Below, in pieces: positions 53,654 through 62,691 of a stretch of DNA of 64,000 bases. The stretch's first letter is position 1. The number at the start of each line of letters is the position of its first letter. The translations under genes and the position numbers were made by a program. The DNA is taken from NCBI RefSeq assembly GCF_000613245.1, contig NZ_HG964936.1, positions 1,640,106 through 1,704,105 on the forward strand, read 5' to 3'. This DNA comes from Mycobacterium asiaticum DSM 44297 (GTDB taxonomy: Bacteria; Actinomycetota; Actinomycetes; Mycobacteriales; Mycobacteriaceae). The notes under the pieces are model-generated. The model did no database searches. It saw nothing but the letters and a program-made list of their open reading frames with translations, and had not been told where the DNA came from.

Positions 53654-54523
53654 GTGCTATTCGCCAAGGGCCACGGCACCCAGAACGACTTCGTGGTGTT
53701 GCCCGACCTCGACGCCCGGCTGGCCCTGACGGCTGACCGGGTGGTCGCGCTGTGCGACCGGCGCCGGGGCCTCGGTGCCGACGGCGTCCTGAGGGTCACC
53801 ACCGCCGGCGCCGCCCGCAACGCCGGCGTGCTCGACCGGTTGCCCGACGGCCTCAGTAGCGACGACTGGTACATGGACTATCGCAACGCCGACGGATCCC
53901 GGGCGCAGATGTGCGGCAACGGCGTCCGGGTGTTCGCGCATTACCTGCGTGCCAGCGGCTGCGAGTCGCGCGACGAGTTCGTCGTCGGGTCACTGGCCGG
54001 ACCCCGGCCCGTCACGCTGCATCACTGCGACGAGACGACGGCCGAGGTCACCGTCGACATGGGCAAGGTCAGCAGGTTGGGTGCCGGTCACGCGGTCGTC
54101 GGGGGCCGGCGCTTCGACGGAATCGCCATCGACGTCGGCAACCCGCACCTGGCTTGCGCCGACCCACACCTCACCATCGATGACCTGGCCGCTCTGGACG
54201 TCGGGAGCCCGGTCGAGTTCGACACCACCCAATTCCCGGAGGGCGTCAACGTCGAGGTCCTCACCGTCCCACTCGACGGCGCCGTCACCATGCGGGTGCA
54301 CGAACGCGGCGTGGGCGAGACCCGCTCGTGCGGCACCGGAACGGTGGCGGCGGCCGTCGCGGCGCTGGCCAGCACCGGCGCCGATACCGGCACCCTCACC
54401 GTGCGCGTCCCCGGTGGGGATGTCGTCGTTACCGTCACCGACGCGACCAGCTTCCTGCGCGGACCGTCGGTGCTGGTGGCACGCGGCGAGCTGGACGACC
54501 GCTGGTGGGACGCGCCGGCGTGA
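53654..54523 (+). CDS. dapF: Diaminopimelate epimerase
   Basis: 289 residues, the M. tuberculosis length. Interconverts LL- and meso-DAP for peptidoglycan and lysine. The two catalytic cysteines are in AQMCGNGVR and [12 protein letters not shown] 53654 starts [15 protein letters not shown]; the longer frame to 53471 is a shadow of miaA. Confidence 0.96.
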   Translation: MLFAKGHGTQNDFVVLPDLDARLALTADRVVALCDRRRGLGADGVLRVTTAGAARNAGVLDRLPDGLSSDDWYMDYRNADGSRAQMCGNGVRVFAHYLRASGCESRDEFVVGSLAGPRPVTLHHCDETTAEVTVDMGKVSRLGAGHAVVGGRRFDGIAIDVGNPHLACADPHLTIDDLAALDVGSPVEFDTTQFPEGVNVEVLTVPLDGAVTMRVHERGVGETRSCGTGTVAAAVAALASTGADTGTLTVRVPGGDVVVTVTDATSFLRGPSVLVARGELDDRWWDAPA

Positions 54524-54572
54524 TTTATTCGAGTGCACGGATCTGCTCGACGTGCCACCATCGAAATCAGCT

Positions 54573-56003
54573 ATGACATATCCAGATTCGCCCGAGACGG
54601 GCATCCCTGAAACCGCCCCGAGCCTGGGTGAGCTCGCACTCGAAGACCGATCGGCGCTGCGCCGCGTCGCCGGGCTGTCGACCGAACTCGCCGACGTCTC
54701 CGAGGTCGAGTACCGCCAGCTGAGGCTGGAACGGGTCGTGCTGGTCGGCGTGTGGACCGAGGGCACCGCGGCCGACAACCAGGCCAGCCTGGCCGAGTTG
54801 GCCGCACTCGCCGAAACAGCCGGCTCCCAGGTCCTCGAGGGCCTGATCCAGCGTCGCGACAAGCCCGACCCCTCGACCTACATTGGCTCGGGCAAGGCGC
54901 AGGAACTACGCGAGGTGGTGCTGGCCACCGGCGCCGACACCGTCATCTGCGACGGCGAGCTGTCCCCGGCCCAGCTAACCGCGCTGGAAAAGGCGGTCAA
55001 AGTCAAGGTGATCGACCGCACCGCGCTGATCCTGGACATCTTCGCTCAGCACGCCACCAGCCGGGAAGGAAAGGCGCAGGTAACGCTGGCGCAGATGGAA
55101 TACATGCTGCCGAGGCTGCGTGGCTGGGGTGAGTCGATGTCCCGGCAGGCCGGTGGTCGTGCCGGCGGGAGTGGCGGCGGCGTGGGTCTGCGCGGCCCCG
55201 GTGAAACCAAGATCGAGACCGACCGGCGTCGCATCCGGGAGCGGATGGCCAAGCTACGGCGCGAGATCAAGGCGATGAAGCAGGTCCGCGATACCCAGCG
55301 CAGTCGCCGGCTGCACGCCGAAATGCCCTCGATCGCCATCGTCGGGTACACCAATGCGGGCAAGTCCAGCGTGCTCAATGCGCTGACCGGCGCGGGTGTG
55401 CTGGTGCAGGACGCACTGTTCGCGACGCTGGAGCCCACCACCCGGCGGGCGGTGTTCGACGACAGCAGGCCCTACGTGCTCACCGACACCGTCGGCTTCG
55501 TGCGGCATCTGCCGACGCAGCTGGTCGAGGCGTTCCGGTCCACGTTGGAGGAAGTGGTTGACGCCGACCTGCTGGTGCACGTCGTGGACGGTTCCGACGT
55601 CAACCCGCTCGCGCAGATCAGCGCCGTGCGCGAGGTGATCTCGGAGGTGATCGCCGAGTACGGGGCCGACCCGCCGCCGGAGTTGCTGGTGGTCAACAAG
55701 GTCGACGCCGCTGGGGATTTGATGCTGGCCCGGCTCCGCCACGAACTGCCGGGCGCCGTGTTCGTCTCGGCACGTACCGGCGAGGGTATCGACGCCCTGC
55801 GTCGGCGCATGGCAGAGCTCGCGGTGCCCACCGACACCGCCGTGGATGTGGTCATTCCGTACGACCGTGGCGATCTGGTCGCCCGCGTGCACTCCGACGG
55901 ACGCGTGCAGCAGGAAGACCACCAGGCCGACGGCACCCGGCTGCGTGCCAGGGTCCCGGTGGCGCTGGCCGCTGCGCTGCGCGAATACGGGCCGCGGACG
56001 TAA
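54573..56003 (+). CDS. hflX: Ribosome-associated GTPase HflX
   Basis: 476 residues. N-terminal HflX domain (EYRQLRLERVVLVGVW, DPSTYIGSGKAQEL, TALILDIFAQHATSREGKAQVTLAQ, RLRGWGESMSRQ), Gly-rich linker, then G domain: G1 GYTNAGKSS, G3 DTVGF, G4 VNKVD, G5 SARTG. It rescues or splits stalled ribosomes; the mycobacterial version is linked to macrolide tolerance and hypoxia response. ATG 54573 begins MTYPDSPETG as in homologues. Confidence 0.95.
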   Translation: MTYPDSPETGIPETAPSLGELALEDRSALRRVAGLSTELADVSEVEYRQLRLERVVLVGVWTEGTAADNQASLAELAALAETAGSQVLEGLIQRRDKPDPSTYIGSGKAQELREVVLATGADTVICDGELSPAQLTALEKAVKVKVIDRTALILDIFAQHATSREGKAQVTLAQMEYMLPRLRGWGESMSRQAGGRAGGSGGGVGLRGPGETKIETDRRRIRERMAKLRREIKAMKQVRDTQRSRRLHAEMPSIAIVGYTNAGKSSVLNALTGAGVLVQDALFATLEPTTRRAVFDDSRPYVLTDTVGFVRHLPTQLVEAFRSTLEEVVDADLLVHVVDGSDVNPLAQISAVREVISEVIAEYGADPPPELLVVNKVDAAGDLMLARLRHELPGAVFVSARTGEGIDALRRRMAELAVPTDTAVDVVIPYDRGDLVARVHSDGRVQQEDHQADGTRLRARVPVALAAALREYGPRT

Positions 56004-56031
56004 TCGAAGCGGCTCGGCCCCGCCCGATGCC

Positions 56032-56051
56032 TACCAACCACCCGGTTGGTA
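56032..56051. promoter_or_regulatory. Palindromic operator in the fadE20 promoter
   Basis: TACCAACC-ACCC-GGTTGGTA: perfect 8-bp arms with a 4-bp spacer. It ends on the TATATC -10-like element at 56050-56055, so a bound repressor would block RNA polymerase. The form is typical of TetR-family operators, but no such regulator gene is in the window. Confidence 0.7.
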
Positions 56052-56102
56052 TATCTTGGGCAGGAGTCCCGCATCTATCTCAGACCAACGGAGGTCGTCC
56101 GC

Positions 56103-57263
56103 ATGGGCAGTGCCGTCAAATTCCAGCGCACTCTCTTCGAACCCGAGCACGATCTGTTCCGCGAGTCCTATCGCGCCTTCCTCGACCGGCACGTCGCGCC
56201 GTACCACGAGGAGTGGGAGAAGGCCAAGATCGTCGACCGGGGGGTGTGGCTGGAGGCCGGCAAGCAGGGCTTCCTGGGCATGGCTGTCCCCGAGGAGTAC
56301 GGCGGCGGGGGCAATCCCGACTTCCGTTACAACACGATCGTCACCGAAGAGACCACTCGCGGCCGCTACAGCGGCATCGGATTCGGCCTGCACAACGACA
56401 TCATCGCGCCCTACCTGTTGCATTTGGCCAACGACGAGCAAAAGCAGCGGTGGTTGCCGAAGTTCTGCTCCGGTGAGTTGATCACCGCAATCGCGATGAC
56501 CGAACCGGGCACCGGCAGCGACCTGCAGGGCATCAAGACGCGGGCGGTCAAACAGGGCGATCATTACGTCTTGAACGGGTCAAAGACGTTCATCACCAAC
56601 GGAATCAACTCTGACCTGGTGATCGTGGTGGCCCAGACCGATCCCGAAAAGGGCGCGCAGGGGTTCAGCCTGCTGGTGGTCGAGCGGGGCATGGAGGGTT
56701 TCGAGCGCGGACGGCACCTGGACAAGATCGGCCTGGACGCCCAGGACACCGCGGAACTGTCGTTCACGGATGTGAAGGTGCCCGTCGAGAACCTCCTCGG
56801 TGAGGAGGGCATGGGCTTCATCTATCTGATGCAGAACCTGCCGCAGGAGCGGATCAACATCGCGGTGATGGCCGCCACGGCCATGGAAACCGTGTTGGAA
56901 GAAACGATCCAATACACCAAGGAGCGCAAGGCGTTCGGCAAGCCGATCGGTAGTTTCCAGAACAGCCGGTTCCTGCTGGCGGAGTTGGCGACTGAGGCCA
57001 CGGTGGTGCGCATCATGGTGGACAACTTCCTGGCCCTGCACCTGGAAGGCAAGCTGACGGCTGAACAGGCCGCCATGGCCAAGTGGTACTCCACCGAGAA
57101 GCAGGTTCATCTGATCGACCGCTGCTTGCAGCTGCACGGCGGATATGGCTACATGCGCGAATACAACGTCGCCCGTGCCTATCTCGACGCCCGCGTGCAG
57201 ACCATCTACGGCGGCACGACCGAGATCATGAAGGAAATCATCGGCCGCACCCTGGGTATTTAG
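56103..57263 (+). CDS. fadE20: Acyl-CoA dehydrogenase FadE20-like (long-chain type)
   Basis: 386 residues. ITAIAMTEPGTGSDLQGIKTRA, LNGSKTFITNG, YTKERKAFGKPIG and C-terminal YGGTTEIMKEIIGRTLG are all present. The usual catalytic Glu before GTT is Gly; the Glu in NLPQERINIA is the long-chain-type catalytic base. GGAGGT precedes ATG 56103. Regulated by the palindrome at 56032 (inferred). Corresponds to Rv2724c. Confidence 0.92.
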   Translation: MGSAVKFQRTLFEPEHDLFRESYRAFLDRHVAPYHEEWEKAKIVDRGVWLEAGKQGFLGMAVPEEYGGGGNPDFRYNTIVTEETTRGRYSGIGFGLHNDIIAPYLLHLANDEQKQRWLPKFCSGELITAIAMTEPGTGSDLQGIKTRAVKQGDHYVLNGSKTFITNGINSDLVIVVAQTDPEKGAQGFSLLVVERGMEGFERGRHLDKIGLDAQDTAELSFTDVKVPVENLLGEEGMGFIYLMQNLPQERINIAVMAATAMETVLEETIQYTKERKAFGKPIGSFQNSRFLLAELATEATVVRIMVDNFLALHLEGKLTAEQAAMAKWYSTEKQVHLIDRCLQLHGGYGYMREYNVARAYLDARVQTIYGGTTEIMKEIIGRTLGI

Positions 57264-57264
57264 C

Positions 57265-58458
57265 TCAGCCGTGCGCCTCGTGGGCGTCGTGCACGCTGCG
57301 CAGTAGCGTCGCGAGTTCCTCGTCCTGCCTGATCTCTGCGCTGTATTTGTCTGGGAGCGAGTCAATTTGGCGCTCGACCTGTAGCAGTGCGGCGTAGGTG
57401 CTGTGCCGTTGGTCGGGGTTGTCCCGCGACGGCAGGTTGCCGAAGAGGTTCAGGTATTCCTCCGCGTGCCGACGGGCTCGCGCGGCCAGGTTCAGCGTGC
57501 GTCCTCGGGCGGAGAGCAGCGAGACGAGCGTGGTGACCAGCAGGACGGCGACGATCACCAGCAGCGAGGTCGTGATGCTGAGTTCTACGACCGGTACCGG
57601 CTGTCCGTGGTTGATGAACGGAAGGTTGTTGTCGTGCAGCGCTTCCAGGATCAGTTTGATCCCGATGAACCCGAGAATCACGGCCAGGCCGTAGGACAGA
57701 TAGATCAGCCGGTCCAGCAGATTGTCGATCAGGAAGTAGAGCTGGCGAAGGCCCAACAGCGAGAACGCCGTTGCCGCGAAAACCAGGTACACGTTCTGGG
57801 TCAGACCGAACATCGCCGGCACCGAATCGAAGGCGAACAACAGATCGGTGCCGCCGACGGCGACCATCACCAACAGCAGGGGCGTCATCACCCGGTTGCC
57901 GTCCTCGACGGTGAAGAGCCGGTCGCCGTCGTAGTGCTTGGCGGTGTGCAGGAACCGATTGGCCAGCCGGATAACGACGTTGTCGGCGGTATCCTTTTCC
58001 GGCTCTGCGGGTTTGGCGAGTTTGCCGGCCATGAACAAGAGCAACAGGCCGAACAGGTAAAAGGCGGAGTTGTAGGTGCTCAACAGCGCGGCGCCCAGGA
58101 CGATGAACACCGTTCGCGCGACCAGCGCGAAGGCGATACCGAACAGCAGGACCTTCTGCTGCGCGACCCGCGGCACGGCGAAACCGCCCATGATGACCAG
58201 AAATACGAACAGATTGTCCACGGACAGGGCTTCGTTGCTCAGATAGCCGGCGAAGTATTCGATCGCCATGCGGGTACCGCCGAAAAGGGCTATGCCGAGG
58301 CCGAAAACGAACGCAATCCCGATATAGAAGGTTGACCAGATGGCGGCCTCACGTAGCGTCGGTACGTGCGTTTTGCGGATTTGGAAGGCGTAGTCGAACA
58401 GCATCAATGCCGCGATCACAACGATCGTGAGGGCCCAGACAGGTCCGGAAACACCCAT
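57265..58458 (-). CDS. TerC-family membrane protein (Rv2723-like)
   Basis: 397 residues, the M. tuberculosis length, from ATG 58458 (MGVSGPVWALTIV). About nine transmembrane helices with conserved acidic sites EYFAGYLSNEALSVDNLFVFLVIM and GGTDLLFAFDSVPAMFGLTQN. TerC proteins export Mn2+ or support metal loading of secreted proteins and tellurite resistance. The frame opens 36 codons upstream without support. Confidence 0.9.
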   Translation of the reverse strand: MGVSGPVWALTIVVIAALMLFDYAFQIRKTHVPTLREAAIWSTFYIGIAFVFGLGIALFGGTRMAIEYFAGYLSNEALSVDNLFVFLVIMGGFAVPRVAQQKVLLFGIAFALVARTVFIVLGAALLSTYNSAFYLFGLLLLFMAGKLAKPAEPEKDTADNVVIRLANRFLHTAKHYDGDRLFTVEDGNRVMTPLLLVMVAVGGTDLLFAFDSVPAMFGLTQNVYLVFAATAFSLLGLRQLYFLIDNLLDRLIYLSYGLAVILGFIGIKLILEALHDNNLPFINHGQPVPVVELSITTSLLVIVAVLLVTTLVSLLSARGRTLNLAARARRHAEEYLNLFGNLPSRDNPDQRHSTYAALLQVERQIDSLPDKYSAEIRQDEELATLLRSVHDAHEAHG

Positions 58459-58626
58459 TGGCGCTGGGTTTCCTCTCACATGGTCAGGCGGCATCCGGGG
58501 CGGGATGGTGTCTCCGGCACGGTAACCCAACGAGTGTGTCGCCCGCGACGCGCATTCTCGCGACATGACCGCGGCACGGCATCATTTCGACATCAGGTCG
58601 ATATCCGTTTCCGTAACCTTTATGAT

Positions 58627-58655
58627 TTGACTTCGCATTTCTCGTTCGCTAAAGC
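58627..58655 (+). promoter_or_regulatory. SigA-like promoter upstream of the LGFP leader
   Basis: -35 TTGACT (58627-58632), 17-nt spacer, -10 TAAAGC (58650-58655). The expected start near 58662 would give a leader of about 100 nt. Confidence 0.5.
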
Positions 58656-58661
58656 AAAGTT

Positions 58662-58757
58662 ATGCGAGCCCGGTATCGATGTGGATCGGAGCTGGGGAAC
58701 GGCCCACGGTGGTGAATCCGCCGGCTCGCCAGGCGAGCAGGGCATCGGCTGGGAGGC
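58662..58757 (+). ncRNA. Structured 5' leader resembling a ydaO (c-di-AMP) riboswitch half
   Basis: Contains GCTGGGGAAC, GGTGAATCC and AGGG in the order seen in actinobacterial ydaO-yuaA elements, plus a hairpin GCTCG-CCAGG-CGAGC at 58724-58738. The 3' side, CTGGGAGGC, includes the Shine-Dalgarno (GGGAGG) of the LGFP gene, so folding could gate translation. The second ydaO lobe is not obvious. Such switches precede resuscitation-promoting and other wall genes in actinobacteria. Confidence 0.45.
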
Positions 58758-58760
58758 TTG

Positions 58761-61121
58761 GTGAACGGGCAGAGGGGTCAATTGAGCAAGCTGGTCGGGC
58801 GTGCGTTGGTTGGCTTGGCGGTTTCCGCGCTGGTTACGGGGTTGACGCTCGGGTTGAGCACCGTGTTGCCGGCGCCGACCGCGTCTGCGTCTCCGATCGG
58901 CGATGCCGAGGCCGCGATGATGGCCGCGTGGGAGAAAGCCGGCGGCGACACCTCGACGCTCGGTGCCAGGAAGGGCGACGTCTACCCGATCGGTGACGGC
59001 TTCGCATTGGACTTCGACGGCGGCAAGATGTTCTTCACGCCCGCCACCGGCGCGAAATTCATGTTCGGGCCCATCCTGGACAAATACGAGTCGCTCGGCG
59101 GCCCGGCGGGCAGCGATCTGGGTTTCCCGACCATCAACGAAGTGCCCGGGCTGGCCGGCCCGGACAGCCGGGTGAGCACGTTCGCGGCCAGCGACAACCC
59201 GGTCATCTTCTGGACACCCGACCATGGCGCGTTCGTCGTGCGCGGCGCACTCAACGCAGCCTGGGACAAGCTCGGCAGCTCCGGCGGCGTGCTCGGCGCT
59301 CCGATCGGGGACGAAACCTACGACGGTGAGGTGACCTCGCAGAAGTTCACCGGCGGGCAGGTGTCCTGGAACCGCAAGACCAAGGAGTTCACCACCAATC
59401 CGGCGAACTTGGCCGATGCGCTCAAGGGCTTGCAGGTGCCGATCGACCCCACTGCGGCGATCAACATGGCCTGGCGCGCCGCCGGCGGCGCCAGTGGCCC
59501 GTTGGGCGCGAAGAAGGGCGATCAGTACCCGATCGGTGGTGACGGGATCGCCCAGGACTTCAACGGCGGCAAGATCTTCTTCAGCCCCGCCACCGGCGCA
59601 AATGCCGTCGAGGGTCCGATCCTGCAGAAGTACGAGGCGCTCGGCGGGCCCGTCGGCAGCGAGTTGGGCTTTCCGATCACCAACGAGGCCGACGGCGGCA
59701 TCACGCCGGCCAGTCGCGTCGCCACGTTCTCCGCCGCCGACAAGCCGGTGATCTTCTGGACGCCCGACCACGGCGCATTCGTCGTGCGCGGCGCGATGAA
59801 GGCCGCCTGGGACAAGCTGAAGGGCGCCACCGGAAAGCTCGGGGCGCCAGTGGCCGATCAGACCGTCGAAGGCGACGTGGTGTCGCAGAAGTTCACCGGC
59901 GGCAAGATCTCGTGGAATCGCGCCAAGAACGCCTTCACGACCGATCCGGCGAACCTGGCGCCGCTGCTGTCCGGGCTGCAGGTTTCCGGTCAGAATCAGC
60001 CCGCCAACTCCGCCGCGCCGCCGCCGGGCAAGAAGTTCTCCTTCCAATGGTGGTGGCTGGTGGCGGCAGTCCCGGTGCTGCTGCTGATTGTGATGTGTGT
60101 GTTGGTGGTCGCGGGGCTGCGCCGACGTCGTGGAGCTCGGGAAAGCGTTGGATATCCCGGCCACGGCTACGACGCGGGCGACTTCGATGCCCATCCCGAC
60201 GAGCACTGGCCGCCGCATGACGACGTCGTCGGCTACGGCTCGGAGCAATTCCCGCCCGCCGACCACCATCCCGAGCAACAGCCGGCGTCCGATCCGGGCT
60301 CGAGCGGACGGGTCAGCTGGTCCAGAGGCGGTGTCGCGGCACCGCTGGCGGAGCCCGGGCTTGCCGGCCACGACGAATACGAGTCCCACGACGAGTACGA
60401 ATCCCACGACGAGTACGAATCCCACGACGGATACGAAGCCCACGACGGATACGAAACCCACGACGGATACGAAGCCCACGACGAATACGACGAGCACGAG
60501 CACGACGAGCACAGGGGTTACGAAGACGACCTCGACGCGGCGGACTCCACACCCACCACGCCGATTCCGGCTCAGGACCCCGTCGGGGAGCCGGTCGATA
60601 TCGAACCGGAAGTTGCCGAGACGGTGTCGCCCGAGGACTTCGTGTCCGAGGAGTACATACCGGAAACCCATGTGCCGCCCGCCTCGGTCCCCGACGTCGG
60701 CGCTGGACAGGCGCTCGAGGACGGGGAGTTCCCGGACGTCTTCTATCCGACCGGCGCCGCGGCGGACGAGGAGGAGATCCCCGAGGCGGAGCCGCTAGCC
60801 GAGTCGAGACAGGGCCGACACGCGGCCGCGGACCCAGACGGGACCGCGTCGCCGGCGGTTGAGACAGCACTCGCGGCGGCACCGCAGGCCGCGGCGGCAC
60901 CGCAGGCCGCCGCCGCACCGCAGGCCGCCGGGCGTCCGACCATCCATCTGCCGCTCGTCGATGACCCTTACCGGGCTCCGGAGGGCTATCCCATCAAAGC
61001 CAGCGCCCGGTTCGGCCTCTACTACACGCCCGGAAGCGCCCTCTACCACGACACGCTCGCCGAGATCTGGTTCGCCAACGAGGAAGTGGCGCTGGCGAAC
61101 GGCTTCGTCCGGGCGGACTGA
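58761..61121 (+). CDS. LGFP-repeat membrane-anchored surface protein (Rv2721c-like)
   Basis: 786 residues. Signal-like helix (residues 11-45, ending PTASASPIG), then two sets of LGFP-type repeats (W.K.GG....LG...GD.Y.IGDG...DF.GGK.FF.P.TGA, GSDLGFP, SVELGFP-like GSELGFP), which bind the envelope. A transmembrane helix (about 425-450, WWWLVAAVPVLLLIVMCVLVVAGL) follows, then a long acidic tail with hexapeptide and Ala-Pro repeats and a conserved C-terminus (PIKASARFGLYYTPGS). GTG 58761 is chosen with GGGAGG 4 nt upstream; TTG 58758 is possible. Confidence 0.85.
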   Translation: MNGQRGQLSKLVGRALVGLAVSALVTGLTLGLSTVLPAPTASASPIGDAEAAMMAAWEKAGGDTSTLGARKGDVYPIGDGFALDFDGGKMFFTPATGAKFMFGPILDKYESLGGPAGSDLGFPTINEVPGLAGPDSRVSTFAASDNPVIFWTPDHGAFVVRGALNAAWDKLGSSGGVLGAPIGDETYDGEVTSQKFTGGQVSWNRKTKEFTTNPANLADALKGLQVPIDPTAAINMAWRAAGGASGPLGAKKGDQYPIGGDGIAQDFNGGKIFFSPATGANAVEGPILQKYEALGGPVGSELGFPITNEADGGITPASRVATFSAADKPVIFWTPDHGAFVVRGAMKAAWDKLKGATGKLGAPVADQTVEGDVVSQKFTGGKISWNRAKNAFTTDPANLAPLLSGLQVSGQNQPANSAAPPPGKKFSFQWWWLVAAVPVLLLIVMCVLVVAGLRRRRGARESVGYPGHGYDAGDFDAHPDEHWPPHDDVVGYGSEQFPPADHHPEQQPASDPGSSGRVSWSRGGVAAPLAEPGLAGHDEYESHDEYESHDEYESHDGYEAHDGYETHDGYEAHDEYDEHEHDEHRGYEDDLDAADSTPTTPIPAQDPVGEPVDIEPEVAETVSPEDFVSEEYIPETHVPPASVPDVGAGQALEDGEFPDVFYPTGAAADEEEIPEAEPLAESRQGRHAAADPDGTASPAVETALAAAPQAAAAPQAAAAPQAAGRPTIHLPLVDDPYRAPEGYPIKASARFGLYYTPGSALYHDTLAEIWFANEEVALANGFVRAD
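60369..60494 (+). repeat. 18-bp tandem repeat in the LGFP gene
   Basis: Seven in-frame units of 18 bp encoding HDEYES, HDGYEA, HDGYET-type hexapeptides. Copies differ mainly by A/G at the second position of one codon, a sign of recent slippage. Confidence 0.93.
60873..60926 (+). repeat. 18-bp Ala-Pro-Gln repeat in the LGFP gene
   Basis: Three in-frame units encoding AAAPQA just before the conserved C-terminal domain. Confidence 0.9.
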
Positions 61122-61124
61122 CGC

Positions 61125-61823
61125 CTATACCTTGCGGATCACCGTGACGACCTTGCCCAGCACGGTCGCGTCGTTGCCTGGGATCGGGTCGAAGGCTGGA
61201 TTGTGCGGCATCAGCCACACTTGACCGCCCGCCCGCTTGAACGTCTTGACGGTGGCCTCGCCGTCGATCATGGCCGCCACGATGTCACCGTTGTCGGCGA
61301 CGTTCTGCTGGCGCACCACCACCCAGTCGCCGTCGCAGATGGCGGCCTCGACCATCGAATCGCCGACCACCTTCAACAGGAACAACGTCCCCTCACCGAC
61401 CAGCTCCCGGGGTAGCGGGAACACATCCTCGACGGCCTCCTCGGCCAGGATCGGACCACCAGCGGCAATCCGGCCCAGCACCGGGACGAAAGTGGGCTCG
61501 GGCAACGCGTCCGAGCCGGCGACATCGGTGACCGGCGCGGTGACGGCGTCGTCGGCGCCGCGCACATCAACGGCGCGGGGACGGTTCGGGTCCCGCCGCA
61601 GGTAGCCCTTACGCTCCAGGGTGCGCAGCTGGTGCGCCACCGATGAGGTGGACGTCAGGCCGACCGCGTCGCCTATCTCGCGAATGCTGGGCGGGTAGCC
61701 GCGGGTGGTGACCGACGCACGAATGACCTCCAGAATGGTGCGTTGCCGCTCGGTCAGCGTCGCGTCGACAGCGTGCAAGCGGCTGTCCGGGTTTGCTGCT
61801 GCAGGGTCGTTGCTGTCGCTCAT
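61125..61823 (-). CDS. lexA: SOS repressor LexA
   Basis: 232 residues from ATG 61823 ([11 protein letters not shown]). Winged-helix DNA-binding domain ([34 protein letters not shown]), linker, then the S24 self-cleavage domain: scissile Ala-Gly in [12 protein letters not shown], catalytic Ser in VVGDSMVEA and Lys in ATVKTFKR. Represses damage genes until RecA filaments trigger cleavage. It has its own box at 61856. Confidence 0.96.
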   Translation of the reverse strand: MSDSNDPAAANPDSRLHAVDATLTERQRTILEVIRASVTTRGYPPSIREIGDAVGLTSTSSVAHQLRTLERKGYLRRDPNRPRAVDVRGADDAVTAPVTDVAGSDALPEPTFVPVLGRIAAGGPILAEEAVEDVFPLPRELVGEGTLFLLKVVGDSMVEAAICDGDWVVVRQQNVADNGDIVAAMIDGEATVKTFKRAGGQVWLMPHNPAFDPIPGNDATVLGKVVTVIRKV

Positions 61824-61855
61824 GGCTCTGAATGTAGCGCCCGGCGCGTTCAGAA

Positions 61856-61871
61856 TCAAACATGTGTTCGA
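61856..61871. promoter_or_regulatory. SOS (LexA) box of lexA
   Basis: On the lexA strand TCGAAC-ACAT-GTTTGA, one base from consensus, 33 bp before the lexA ATG; autoregulatory. Confidence 0.88.
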
Positions 61872-61981
61872 CCGGCGTGTCAGCGTCGGAAAAAACACGT
61901 CAATCTGCCGAATCACAAGTGTGTAACTTTCGGCGCGTTCGGGTATTCGAAAGTCACCCAGCTGGTTCCACCGTCAAGACC

Positions 61982-62004
61982 TTGTCGGTGGGGAGGTCTA
62001 CCGT
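61982..62004 (+). promoter_or_regulatory. PafBC-type (RecA-NDp) promoter of chiZ
   Basis: TTGTCGGTG, 8 nt, TACCGT: a full match to tTGTCRgtg-N8-TAnnnT. The chiZ ATG is 101 nt downstream, so the transcript start near 62011 leaves a leader of about 94 nt. Confidence 0.88.
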
Positions 62005-62022
62005 TTTGCTCGTGCGACACGC

Positions 62023-62058
62023 GTCGCTCAGATGTTCGATATCGAACACCTGAGCGAC
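62023..62058. promoter_or_regulatory. 36-bp near-perfect palindrome in the chiZ leader
   Basis: Arms 62023-62040 and 62041-62058 are inverted copies with one mismatch and no spacer; the centre is TGTTCGAT|ATCGAACA. It lies just downstream of the expected chiZ start, so it could be an operator (roadblock) or, as RNA, a strong hairpin. It is not an SOS box: the half-sites face outward. Confidence 0.85.
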
Positions 62059-62104
62059 TACGGTCGAACACACGAGCGATAAGTAGTCGACCGGAGGGAA
62101 CGGC

Positions 62105-62611
62105 ATGGCACTCATCTACGCGGCCCCGCAGCGCAACTGGAACGCGCAGCGGGTGGTGAACAGGCCCGTGAACAGGCCGATCAGCGAGTCGCCCGCTTAC
62201 CGCACCGCGCAACCCCGGACCAACCGGCCAGGGCCGGCGCGTCCCGGCGGCACGCCGTTGCGTTACTACGGCACCGGGGTGGCCGTGTCGACCGCCCCAC
62301 ACCGGCGACGCCCGGTTTCGGTCGCTACGACGGTCGGGCTCGCACTGCTGGCCGGCATCGTCACCCTGTGGCTGGGCCTGATGGCGAATTTCGGCACCAT
62401 GGCCAACGGTGAATCAACCGACTCCTCGGGGCGCGTACCCGCCGCGCTGGCCGTGGTGCGGGTGGAACCGGGCGAGTCGCTGCAGCAGCTGGCAGCCCGG
62501 GTGGCCCCCGGCGCTCCGGTTCGCGACGTCGTCGAACGGATCCGTGATCTCAATGCGCTGGACTCCAACGCCGTCGCCGCGGGCCAGACCCTGATCGCGC
62601 CCGTCGGCTGA
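62105..62611 (+). CDS. chiZ: LysM-domain cell-division/wall protein ChiZ (Rv2719c-like)
   Basis: 168 residues. Disordered Arg/Pro-rich cytoplasmic N-terminus (1-60), one transmembrane helix (about 75-97, [21 protein letters not shown]), then a LysM peptidoglycan-binding domain ([18 protein letters not shown]...[17 protein letters not shown]). In M. tuberculosis the homologue is damage-induced and inhibits division. GGAGGG precedes ATG 62105. Confidence 0.92.
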   Translation: MALIYAAPQRNWNAQRVVNRPVNRPISESPAYRTAQPRTNRPGPARPGGTPLRYYGTGVAVSTAPHRRRPVSVATTVGLALLAGIVTLWLGLMANFGTMANGESTDSSGRVPAALAVVRVEPGESLQQLAARVAPGAPVRDVVERIRDLNALDSNAVAAGQTLIAPVG

Positions 62612-62691
62612 GGGCCATCGGGTGCGCAGCGCGGATACCGCGTACTCTCGGGGTGTTCTGCACACCGGGTTGTCAGCACTAAGGAGCGGCC

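Larger units (their letters stand above)
58459..58760. other. 302-bp divergent region between terC and the LGFP gene
   Basis: Holds the upstream region of terC on the left and, on the right, a promoter and a structured leader for the LGFP gene (see the entries at 58627 and 58662). No open reading frame of note. Confidence 0.6.

Noticed and set aside
62034..62047. GTTCGATATCGAAC as an extra SOS box for chiZ
   Set aside because: Half-sites face outward with a 2-bp gap; a LexA box needs TCGAAC-N4-GTTCGA. Treated as part of a different palindrome.
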